Shown: piece after piece, positions 6,759 to 13,354 of the stretch
Layout: each line of letters opens with the position of its first letter
How positions within the stretch are numbered: the first letter of the stretch is position 1
IMG/VR virus record: IMGVR_UViG_3300046491_000093
Location: 1 to 29,392 of that record
DNA: 29,392 bases
Direction: 5' to 3' (one strand)
From: a virus
Program-made: the position numbers and the translations under genes
Notes under the pieces: generated by a model
Database searches by the model: none
Told to the model about the DNA's origin: nothing
The model's input: only the letters and a program-made list of their open reading frames with translations

Positions 6759-6787
6759 ATAGTATCAGCTTAAATACCATCATGCAA
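6759..6787 (-). promoter_or_regulatory. Candidate parA promoter
   Basis: On the minus strand TTGCAT (6787-6782) and TACTAT (6764-6759) are separated by exactly 17 bp, a fair sigma70 match, about 75 bp upstream of the parA start. It lies between repeat arrays B and C, which would allow autorepression by the partition proteins. Confidence 0.45.
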
Positions 6788-6838
6788 CATCATATAACCG
6801 TACATTACATCATTGTACCGTACATTACCTTACATCGA
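6781..6838. repeat. AT-rich repeat array C, centromere candidate
   Basis: Contains the direct repeat ACCGTACATTAC twice (within 6797-6829) plus ACATCATATA and TTACATCG, so the units are ACATT/ACATC, the inverse of array B. Arrays B and C thus form opposing blocks around the parA promoter candidate. This is a likely parS/parC region. Confidence 0.55.
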
Positions 6839-6839
6839 T

Positions 6840-7017
6840 GCCCGGTCAGCAGCCAGGCGCGCGACAGGCACCACGTCGACGCCAGTCACCGGCCGAACAC
6901 CGGTCGACTGCGGCCGGCCGCCCGCGCTCGGCGGCGGCCCCTACTCGAAGGCGCCGGAGCGATCGGGAGCGAAACCGAACGGCACAGGTGGATACGCCAC
7001 GGAACGACATGCATATC
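6840..7017. other. GC-rich spacer with no supported gene
   Basis: Very GC-rich sequence with short palindromes (such as GGCCGGCC) between the par arrays and the iteron-like region. Open frames exist on the plus strand but lack ribosome binding sites, are Arg/Pro-rich and look like GC-driven artefacts. Confidence 0.5.
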
Positions 7018-7021
7018 TCGT

Positions 7022-7410
7022 GTGAGGGGCTATTTTGCCGTTACAAAACCCGGAAAGCCTTGTCGCAGTAAGGGTTAGCGGTCCCTCACCCCGCAAACCC
7101 TTATGGCACCGTCAAGCCCTTATTCCGCAAGGCTTTGCGGTCCCTCGCGGGTTTACCCCGACTGTATATTTTTCAATCCGCCCCCTCTCTTATATCTCTC
7201 TCTCTAAATTATTGAAAAGAAAGAAGAAATAAGAGCGGAGAAGTAAAAAGAAGTCGCGCGCAAAGTCCCTCACAAAGCCCCTCACCAAATCAAGACCCCT
7301 GAGGGGAAAAAGCAAAGTCCCTCGCCCACCTCAGCACCCCTCACCTACCTCCTAAGGAACAGAAAGCCTTACCGGTATTGGTTTTGCGGCCGGTCCCTCG
7401 ACACCTCACC
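7022..7410. repeat. Iteron-like array and candidate replication origin
   Basis: GTCCCTCAC/GC-type nonamers recur at 7081, 7140, 7265, 7317 and 7393, with close variants (CCCCTCAC) at 7278 and 7337 and inverted at 7022. Three copies follow a (T)GCGG or TTTGCGG block. One copy sits in the loop of a 13-bp inverted repeat (7069-7081 and 7091-7103, 12 of 13 pairs), another directly follows the perfect hairpin CCGCAA-GGCT-TTGCGG (7125-7140). In the middle, 7160-7254 is AT-rich and strand-asymmetric: a pyrimidine tract then a nearly pure purine tract, with CTCTTAT and ATAAGAG as opposing arms. Iterons plus an easily melted segment are typical of a plasmid origin. Confidence 0.5.
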
Positions 7411-7651
7411 TGAAAAGCATCCGTCTCCGGGCCAAGCCGCTTTGCCCTCTCCGTTAAACGCTTTTTATTAGGGTCACATCATCGACATTTCCAGCCCTTC
7501 AGGAGCGCATCAAAACGGGGCTGTACGCGCATCAGATCGCATCATGGCCGCGCACGCGTAAAATCGCCCGGAGCCCGCTGCAGGGGCTGTACGCGAGCCG
7601 CAGAGGCATCGGCGGTAAATGCATGAAAAAGAGGGGGCCATGAAGGCGGCA
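7411..7651. other. Non-coding segment before cos with a 13-bp direct repeat
   Basis: No supported gene. GGGGCTGTACGCG occurs twice, at 7517-7529 and 7583-7595, 66 bp apart. Its position just left of the cos-like sequence would fit terminase recognition sites, but this is only positional. Confidence 0.35.
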
Positions 7652-7670
7652 GGCGCGGAGGGGGGACTAC
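7652..7670. other. Candidate cos site (19-base cohesive end)
   Basis: GGCGCGGAGGGGGGACTAC matches the P2 cohesive end as I recall it (GGCGAGGCGGGGAAAGCAC) at 13 of 19 positions, including the GGCG start, the GGGG core and the terminal AC. Orientation is right: in P2 the sequence reads toward the leftward-transcribed gene Q, as here. The distance to Q is longer than in P2 because the rep gene and its leader are inserted between them. The match to P2 comes from memory and should be verified. Confidence 0.6.
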
Positions 7671-7890
7671 TTTTTTCGCCAAACAGACCGGGTGCCAACG
7701 TGGTCGATAGGCGCCCGCTATCTATCACACATCGGCGTTAGCTCGTCCCTATCGTTGCGGGCGACGGCACCCGTTACGAAAACGTAGTGTCTGATACACC
7801 GGTTGGACGTGGCCCCTCCACGCGGTGAACGAAAGGCCGTGAAACATCGTGCTATGAAGTGCGCTATCGGTAGCTGTATCAATGGTTTGA
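7671..7890. other. Non-coding segment right of cos
   Basis: No gene is supported. Perfect inverted arms CGGGTGCC (7689-7696) and GGCACCCG (7766-7773) enclose about 70 bp, and a smaller inverted repeat, GATAG and CTATC, lies near 7706-7722. These might be terminase-binding elements next to cos. Functional assignment is speculative. Confidence 0.35.
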
Positions 7891-7924
7891 GCGGTGCGCG
7901 CCTTCGTACTTGAATGTTTCACGG

Positions 7925-8266
7925 TCGGTTTTGAAGTTGCCGTATATCTTCGAAAGGCGAGCGCAGCGAGTCACGCCGTAGGCACCACGCCGGGGAGCGG
8001 TGCGGCAACTCGCGAACCCGAAGGGCTGTCCACAGCTCATGCTGTGGGCAGGCGAGTTGTCCACGGCGGGCGGGATAATCGCCACCTTCAAAGCTGGCGG
8101 TGTTTTGGTTCGCATGGGCGAGTGGTTTAACCCGCGTCCCTATGCACAAGCCGGGACAAGTCTGCGACTTGCCCCAACTTGCACACAGGGAACCCTCGCG
8201 AAGCTTGCCTACGGCCTGACGCGCTCCGCTTGTCCAAATGAGATATACGGCAACGTCAAAACCGAT
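7925..8266. repeat. Large imperfect inverted repeat upstream of rep
   Basis: Arm 1 (7925-7984) and the reverse complement of arm 2 (8206-8266) share CGGTTTTGA, then GTTGCCGTATATCT with a single mismatch over about 25 bp. They later share a GCCGTAGGCA block after a more divergent middle. The arms enclose about 220 bp with a strong hairpin and DnaA-box-like sequences. Open frames over this region on either strand look non-coding. It may be part of an origin or a copy-control leader, or a degenerate mobile repeat. Confidence 0.6.
8026..8051. repeat. Hairpin with DnaA-box-like sequence
   Basis: CTGTCCACAGC-TCAT-GCTGTGGGCAG has 11-bp arms with one mismatch. TGTCCACA inside the arm, TTGTCCACG at 8057-8065 and TTGTCCAAA at 8230-8238 resemble DnaA boxes (TTATCCACA consensus), though none is perfect. 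It sits inside the large inverted repeat. Confidence 0.4.
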
Positions 8267-8354
8267 AGGGAAGGGCGCATGCGAGCGGTCTGCATGGCGG
8301 CGTATAAAGCAAGAGAGAGAAGGAAATCCCGCAAACCCTTGTCGCGCCGTGGGT

Positions 8355-8396
8355 CGAAAGACAGAATCTGGATCACGAAAGACAGAATCTGGATAA
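8355..8396. repeat. Two tandem 21-bp repeats before rep
   Basis: Two adjacent copies, 8355-8375 and 8376-8396, each beginning CGAAAGACAGAATCTGGAT, differ at one of 21 positions. The first eight bases, CGAAAGAC, are also the inverse of GTCTTTCG at 8423-8430, so a copy could pair with the downstream segment. Confidence 0.7.
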
Positions 8397-8401
8397 CAAC
8401 G

Positions 8402-8425
8402 GACAAAAAACGTTGCTTTTTTGTC
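8402..8425 (+). promoter_or_regulatory. Hairpin in rep leader, possible attenuator
   Basis: GACAAAAAA-CGTTGC-TTTTTTGTC is a perfect 9-bp-arm hairpin ending in an internal T tract, about 50 bp before the rep start. With the tandem repeats it could form alternative structures that limit rep expression. It could instead be a weak bidirectional terminator. Confidence 0.4.
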
Positions 8426-8473
8426 TTTCGGCGCGCACACTGTGTCCCGTACTGGACAATTTGAACCCTAAAA

Positions 8474-9052
8474 ATGTCTCTCGAAAAACAGCCTAACCTC
8501 AGGCGTTTGTCTTACTCGCCCGACGTGAATCCACTGGTCCAAGCGACTACCGTTCCAGTGAAGCGCCGCTACGTCAGCACGGGTCTTAAGACGGACCTGA
8601 TTGACCCGGATGGAGTGGTGCAGGGCGCAAGCGTCATTCGCACACTTGAAGAAAAGGATGATGCGGAATTTGTGAAGGTGTTCGCGGCAGGCATCGCAGC
8701 ATCGTATGACCTATCGAAGACGGCGCAAAAAGTGTTTCAGGCGGTATTGGCGGTTTATCAGGACGCGCCGATGACGGGCGGCTATGCCGATACAGTGCAC
8801 TTGGTATGGTTCAACGAAGGCCTGTCAGGTCACTCCATCGATATGAGTGAGAAGACATTCCAGCGCGGACTCAAAGAACTGCTGTCGCTCGGCTTCCTGT
8901 CGCCAAAAATGCCTAACGTCTACTGGATAAACCCGGCCCTGTTCTTCAAGGGTAACCGTGTGTTGTTCGTGCGTGAGTACCGGCGCAAGGCGAGCGAAGA
9001 TGAAAAGAACCAACTTAAAGAGGCGGTCGACAGCACGGCGAATACTGATTGA
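8474..9052 (+). CDS. repL: RepL-family plasmid replication initiator
   Basis: A 192-residue protein with the pattern of the RepL family (staphylococcal pE194-type plasmids and the lytic replicon of P1): a basic N-terminal region, an EFVKVFAAGIAASYDLSKTA helix block, a winged-helix segment (SIDMSEKTFQRGLKELLSLG followed by FLSPK) and the characteristic strand YWINPALFFKGNRVLFVREY. For P1 RepL it is known that the origin lies within the gene, so an internal origin is possible here. No clear ribosome binding site precedes the ATG, in keeping with tightly limited expression. It lies between cos and portal gene Q, where P2 has no gene, so it looks like an inserted plasmid module. Confidence 0.85.
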   Translation: MSLEKQPNLRRLSYSPDVNPLVQATTVPVKRRYVSTGLKTDLIDPDGVVQGASVIRTLEEKDDAEFVKVFAAGIAASYDLSKTAQKVFQAVLAVYQDAPMTGGYADTVHLVWFNEGLSGHSIDMSEKTFQRGLKELLSLGFLSPKMPNVYWINPALFFKGNRVLFVREYRRKASEDEKNQLKEAVDSTANTD

Positions 9053-9091
9053 AAAAAAGCCCCGCACGGTGCGAGCCATGCGGGGCTTTTA
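9052..9091. terminator. Bidirectional terminator between rep and Q
   Basis: A run of seven A, then GCCCCGCA (9059-9066), a 12-base loop, TGCGGGGC (9079-9086) and TTTT. It serves rightward rep and leftward Q, which converge here. Confidence 0.9.
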
Positions 9092-9103
9092 CTTTCGACC
9101 GGC

Positions 9104-10171
9104 CTATTGTCCGGTATCGCCTTTCGCGGGCAGCACGCGGTACGTGTTGAACCGTACTATTTCCTCGCCAGCCCATTCGTTGAGCGTCTGGAACCGGCGC
9201 TGCAACGGTTCAATCTCGTTCGTGGCAAACACCGCCGCAGCAGTATCGGCCGCACCCATCCCGCCTGATGTTCCCTGTGCTGGCACGATCCCGATTAGCT
9301 GGCCGGGGATACGATGCGCGGCTAACAGGTCATCGCGCGTCACATTCTTGATGTTGAAGAATTCATCTTTCGCGGACGCTTCCGACAGCGGAATGAGCTT
9401 GATCGAATCCTTATTCCCGCCCGGCGCGTACATGAACAGGTTTTTCCATGCGCCGATGCCTTTCCCACTGCGGAACGCCTCGCGTAGCCGGTCAACGTCC
9501 TCCTGAGACTGCGACGCATCGGACATGTAAAAGATGTAGCCTGACGAGCCGCCGCGTTCGTGGTACTTGCGCCGGAATAGCGTAGCCGATTCATTGAGCC
9601 ACGCACTGTTCAACGCGCCAAGGTATTCGGGCAGGCCGTACACCTCCTGATTAATATCCGGCTCAAGCATGTGGTGCAGTTCCGGGAACTCGTATTCAAT
9701 CTGTGTCGCCGCGCTGATCTGAACGAACTTGTTAAGATCGATGGTGCGGCGCACGTACTTAGCGGGAGCGCGTTTGAACCCGAGAATTCCGCCAAGCCTG
9801 TTTCTTCTCGGCTCCATATAGCCGTTTCCGAACACGAGAAAATCAAGCGCCCACTTGTCGAACTCGTCACGCGTCAGCAGCGGATGCGGAATGAACGTAC
9901 TCGACAGCACATTGCGCTTGAAGTAGATCGCGCTGGAGTGGTGGACCCCTGCGCGGAATGACTTGCTCAAGCCAGCGAACGACACGGGCGGTTCGTACCA
10001 CTGGCCGTTGCTCCACGCCTGAACGTAATCCAGTATCTCGGCGCGGTCCATTACCGGAATGGGATCGTCAAACGAGAATACTTCAGCCCGTGCGTTGCTG
10101 TTCATACTTTCGCCTGGCGTCGGTGCGGACATTTCCGGGCGTGCGGTCGAATACTTTCTGCGTTTGCTCAC
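9104..10171 (-). CDS. Q: Portal protein gpQ
   Basis: A 355-residue portal vertex protein of the P2 gpQ / phage_portal_2 type, forming the DNA entry ring of the capsid and the docking site for terminase. Recognisable blocks include FSFDDPIPVMDRAEILDYVQ, LDFLVFGNGYMEPRRNRLGG, HERGGSSGYIFYMSD, and HRIPGQLIGIVP near the C-terminus. Length matches P2 gpQ (344). The GTG start overlaps the gpP stop (GTGA) and has GGAG five bases upstream. It is the last gene of the leftward P-Q operon. Confidence 0.96.
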   Translation of the reverse strand: MSKRRKYSTARPEMSAPTPGESMNSNARAEVFSFDDPIPVMDRAEILDYVQAWSNGQWYEPPVSFAGLSKSFRAGVHHSSAIYFKRNVLSSTFIPHPLLTRDEFDKWALDFLVFGNGYMEPRRNRLGGILGFKRAPAKYVRRTIDLNKFVQISAATQIEYEFPELHHMLEPDINQEVYGLPEYLGALNSAWLNESATLFRRKYHERGGSSGYIFYMSDASQSQEDVDRLREAFRSGKGIGAWKNLFMYAPGGNKDSIKLIPLSEASAKDEFFNIKNVTRDDLLAAHRIPGQLIGIVPAQGTSGGMGAADTAAAVFATNEIEPLQRRFQTLNEWAGEEIVRFNTYRVLPAKGDTGQ

Positions 10172-12018
10172 GAGAACTCCATAATGGAAGCCGGGCGGTG
10201 TTCATGCCCGGCGAACGGTTCGTTATCTAATGCATGCATGACGGCCCAAGCCAAGTCGGCATGCCCAATTTCCTGACTGCGTGCGGCTTCATAAGTGACC
10301 TTGCGCCCGCTCGCGGTCATCGTCTTTTTGATTGCCATGAACGATTGCGCAACGTCAGTCCATCCCGTGTCGAATTCGAGCCGGGCCTTCGAAATGACGT
10401 TGATTGCTTTCAGCACGAGCCGACCCTTCACTTCTGGCGAATAGCTGATAGGCACAACTCGCGGAAAGAACTGCTTAACAATCTGGTGTACGCCGTGACC
10501 TATGCCGGTAACGTCGATGCCGATGTACGTCACGTTGTATTGCAAGGTGATTTGCCGGATGGCCTCGGCTTGTGCCTCGAAGTCCATTCCACGGAACTGC
10601 TGCCGATGCAGAAGGCGGAACTTCCCGCCCGGTACTTCTGGCGGTGCGATAACGGCCAGTGCGGCACTGTCGCCACTCAATGCGGGGTCATAGCCAATCC
10701 ATACCTCTTTATTGGCGAACGGACGCAGGGAAAGCGGCTTGAAGTCATGCGCCCACACGTCCCAACTGTCGACCATGCATCGTTGAAGCTCGGCAAGCGA
10801 GAACAGCGATTCCCCGTCATCGACAAAGAGGCACATGAGCAACTGTGCGAAGTCGTGCGCGTTGTATTCGCGTTTGAGCTTTTCAAGGTCGAACAGGTCG
10901 CATCCGCCCGCAAGGGCATCCATGATGGTTACGACCTGACGCCACATGTCGTCCTCACACAGGCGCCCGTTCTTCAGTGCCTCGGCTGACACGTCGAAGT
11001 TGACATGCTCACTCTGAGGTCGACCGATGTTGTAATGCTTGCCCGTCCAGATAGGGTAGGCCGGATGGCCTAGCGTCGAAGGCGTGGAGAACAGGGTTTT
11101 GCGCCAATGCTTATGAAGCGACATTGCGCCAGCGAGCTTGTACAGTTCGTGGAACTTCGGGACCCAAAATACCTCATCAAGGTACGTGTTACCGCTGCGG
11201 CCCTGCGCTGTGCGGCTGTTCGTGCCCAGAAACGACAGTGCCGCGTCCGTGCCATTCGGACCCGTACCGCCGATGATGATAGGGTCACCCGTCAATTCAA
11301 CGTCACAAACCTCTTTCGCGAAGGCCTGCATGTAATACTTGAACTGGTATGCCTGAGCCTTCGAAGCAGACAGGAATATCTGATTCCGGCCGGTCTGTAG
11401 TGCATCGTCCAGCGCCTCATGCGCAAAGTAATACGTCGCGCCAATCTGTCGGGACTTCAGGAGGAATCGCGAACGCTGGTTGCCGTGCCGATACCAGACC
11501 TTCTGATAGTCGAACATCTTTTCGAGAAACGCATCATGTATCTTGGCGATCTGTTCCTCAGTGAATTCATTGCCGCTCGACTTGCGCGGAGCTTTGCGCG
11601 CCTTCTCCAATCTCTCCGCGACATTCGGGTTAAGGTCGCTTTCTTTCCCCGTTTCGCCGTACTTGTGAACGCGCGCCATACGCTCGACCTGTCGCATTAA
11701 CAGGTCAATCTCTTTATAGTCGCCGCCGGTCTTAACATCCTTCGCAATCAGAACGCACAGCTTCGTTTCCAGTGCGCTTTCGACCTTTGCAATAGGCGAT
11801 GCATCATCCCACTTGTCGCGCTGTTTCCAAGCCTCGACGGTCGGGCGCTTCAAACCAAGATGCTTTGCCACGCTCGACACTCGCCAGCCTTGCCAGTACA
11901 GGGAGCGCGCCATTTTGCGCGGGTCCATATGCATAGGCGTCGACTGATTGCCCGATGAATCGAGCGCGTCTCTAACGTCGTCGTCAATGTCGCTGGCGGT
12001 GGTAGTGGGATTTTGCAT
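10168..12018 (-). CDS. P: Terminase large subunit gpP
   Basis: A 616-residue packaging ATPase/nuclease of the P2 gpP family. Residues about 35-70 form an HTH (YWQGWRVSSVAKHLGLKRPT). The ATPase part has a Walker A-like motif in LLKSRQIGATYY (186-197) and Walker B TYLDEVF (278-284). The nuclease part has acidic residues Asp444 (WIGYDPALSGD) and Asp502 (YIGIDVTG). The start is uncertain: the ATG at 12018 has no ribosome binding site and lies only 1-2 bp from the start point predicted from the GATAAT box at 12026-12031, so translation may be leaderless or begin at Met29 or Met31. Confidence 0.95.
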   Translation of the reverse strand: MQNPTTTASDIDDDVRDALDSSGNQSTPMHMDPRKMARSLYWQGWRVSSVAKHLGLKRPTVEAWKQRDKWDDASPIAKVESALETKLCVLIAKDVKTGGDYKEIDLLMRQVERMARVHKYGETGKESDLNPNVAERLEKARKAPRKSSGNEFTEEQIAKIHDAFLEKMFDYQKVWYRHGNQRSRFLLKSRQIGATYYFAHEALDDALQTGRNQIFLSASKAQAYQFKYYMQAFAKEVCDVELTGDPIIIGGTGPNGTDAALSFLGTNSRTAQGRSGNTYLDEVFWVPKFHELYKLAGAMSLHKHWRKTLFSTPSTLGHPAYPIWTGKHYNIGRPQSEHVNFDVSAEALKNGRLCEDDMWRQVVTIMDALAGGCDLFDLEKLKREYNAHDFAQLLMCLFVDDGESLFSLAELQRCMVDSWDVWAHDFKPLSLRPFANKEVWIGYDPALSGDSAALAVIAPPEVPGGKFRLLHRQQFRGMDFEAQAEAIRQITLQYNVTYIGIDVTGIGHGVHQIVKQFFPRVVPISYSPEVKGRLVLKAINVISKARLEFDTGWTDVAQSFMAIKKTMTASGRKVTYEAARSQEIGHADLAWAVMHALDNEPFAGHEHRPASIMEFS

Positions 12019-12063
12019 GCATTGAATTATCGGGACTCATGCGCGCAAATGTCTGACACGTCA

Positions 12064-12084
12064 GATGTACCGGCGTCGCAGACA
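12064..12084. promoter_or_regulatory. Ogr box 1, shared by divergent P and O promoters
   Basis: GATGTACCGGC-N7-ACA with outer dyad TGT/ACA and centre near 12075. That centre lies 55 bp from the leftward start predicted from GATAAT (12031-12026) and about 55 bp from a rightward start predicted from CATGAT (12119-12124). P2 Ogr acts at about -55, so one site could drive both operons. Two further copies occur at 18460 and 22346. Confidence 0.65.
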
Positions 12085-12172
12085 CATTGCACACATTGAG
12101 CCTTTTCCATGCCTTGCCCATGATGAGGACTCGCGGAATGATCCGTGCCCCTTAACAAATTCTGGAGTGAGT

Positions 12173-13168
12173 ATGTTTCGAAAATTCGGTGTCGCGATGT
12201 TGATCGGCGTCGCTGCTTTGGCGTTCGCCGTATCGGCTGATGCAGCAACGCTTGTGCAGCATGTGGTCAGTTTCGCGTCCATGAGCAACGGCGGATACGA
12301 CTTCGGCGGCGCACTTGGCGCCATCGGTTTCGCCGCGATGGGTGTCGGCAGCGTTGCCGACACGAAGCTGGCAAAGTCGAAAATGTTCCGCGTCGCTGTC
12401 GAAGGTGCGACGGTCGATGGCCGCTTGATCGAACGATCATGGCTGACTCAGGCGGCAGCGAACTACAATCCGACCGTCTACGGCGCCCGCGTCAACATGG
12501 AGCACATCAAGGGTTACTCCGCGTCGTCCGACTTCAGGGCGTATGGCGATGTGCTGGCCCTGTCCGCATCCGAAATTACGGATGGTCCGCTCAAGGGCAA
12601 GATGGCCTTGTACGCGCAAATCCAGCCGACAGCCGATCTTGTGAAGCTGACGGCGGCAATGCAGAAGGTCTACACGTCGTGCGAATTCTCGCCTTCGTTC
12701 GCTGATACGAAGCAGGCCTATCTGGTGGGCCTCGCCGTCACCGATAGCCCGGCAAGCCTCGGAACGGAAATCCTCGCCTTCTCCGCTGCTCACCCGAACG
12801 CGAACCTGTTCAGCGTGGCCGAAGAAACCACTATCGAATTCGAAGAACAGGAACAGCCGTCGCATGTCGCGCAACTGTTCGCGAAGGTCACCGGCCTCCT
12901 GTCGGGCGCGAAGAAGAAGGAAGGCGAAACGGCTGCGCAATTCGCGGACGTTTCGCAAGCCGTCGAAGCGCTTGCGCAGCACGGCGCAGAACAAGCCGAA
13001 GCAATCGAAAACCTGACCGCGCAACTCGCGGCCGCAAACGAAGCCGCGAAGAAGGATCGCGAAGCGTTCGCCGCACTCGTTCAAAAGCTCGGTGCGACGG
13101 ACGCAGGCGCGGCCCGTCCGAATGCGACCGGCGACGCTGGTAACTCGAAGGTGAAGGCGGACTGCTAA
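12173..13168 (+). CDS. O: Capsid scaffold/protease gpO with N-terminal extension
   Basis: P2 gpO scaffolds the procapsid and then cleaves itself and gpN. Family sequence begins around ADTKLAKSKMFRVAVEG (residue 62 on) and includes the serine protease triad Asp82, His111 (NMEHIKG) and Ser169 (VYTSC), equivalent to P2 Asp19, His48 and Ser107. A coiled-coil scaffold domain rich in Glu/Ala/Gln follows, ending in ...KADC as P2 gpO ends in NC. The first 62 residues are foreign to the family: MFRKFGVAMLIGVAALAFAV, then SADA-A, looks like a Sec signal peptide, followed by a Gly/Ala-rich hydrophobic stretch. The ATG at 12173 has GGAG five bases upstream; the family start codon position reads GTT here, so no better internal start is seen. 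Confidence 0.93.
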   Translation: MFRKFGVAMLIGVAALAFAVSADAATLVQHVVSFASMSNGGYDFGGALGAIGFAAMGVGSVADTKLAKSKMFRVAVEGATVDGRLIERSWLTQAAANYNPTVYGARVNMEHIKGYSASSDFRAYGDVLALSASEITDGPLKGKMALYAQIQPTADLVKLTAAMQKVYTSCEFSPSFADTKQAYLVGLAVTDSPASLGTEILAFSAAHPNANLFSVAEETTIEFEEQEQPSHVAQLFAKVTGLLSGAKKKEGETAAQFADVSQAVEALAQHGAEQAEAIENLTAQLAAANEAAKKDREAFAALVQKLGATDAGAARPNATGDAGNSKVKADC

Positions 13169-13194
13169 GCCCAACACTAACCGGAGTAGAGAAG

Positions 13195-13287
13195 ATGACG
13201 CACACGCATTCAATCCAGCAGGTCGAACAAGGCGCGCACTCGCATGGCATGCACTCGCACAGCATCAACCCGGCCGGAAACCTGTAA
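13195..13287 (+). CDS. Candidate 30-residue His-rich microprotein
   Basis: MTHTHSIQQVEQGAHSHGM, then HSHSINPAGNL, has six histidines in 30 residues, arranged as HTH, HSH and HSH pairs. The ATG is preceded by GGAGTAGAGAAG, a plausible if slightly distant ribosome binding site. It lies in the 187-bp gap between O and N. A metal-binding microprotein or a small ornament on the capsid are possible; it could equally be a chance frame. Confidence 0.4.
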   Translation: MTHTHSIQQVEQGAHSHGMHSHSINPAGNL

Positions 13288-13305
13288 CCCGACTCAACCC
13301 GCTTT

Positions 13306-13320
13306 GTGCGAAAGCACACC
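13306..13320 (+). repeat. GAAA-tetraloop hairpin, 15-bp repeat copy 2
   Basis: Identical to 1006-1020 (GTGCGAAAGCACACC). A second GAAA hairpin, GGC-GAAA-GCC, follows at 13334-13343 right before the gpN ribosome binding site. Between them lies CTTTCTTAACAA (13321-13332), a 12-base match to the repressor palindrome at 690-701. Confidence 0.5.
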
Positions 13321-13354
13321 CTTTCTTAACAACGGCGAAAGCCACGGAGTATAA

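Noticed and set aside
6782-7232. Plus-strand open frames between parA and the iteron region
   Set aside because: They begin within the AT-rich arrays or at poor starts, are Arg/Pro-rich and cross the GC-rich spacer; not convincing as genes.
7919-8464. Open frames on both strands over the inverted-repeat region, including 154- and 173-residue readings
   Set aside because: Both strands are open because of GC bias, and the similar VGFEVAVYL / IGFDVAVYL starts simply reflect the two repeat arms. No ribosome binding site or family resemblance.
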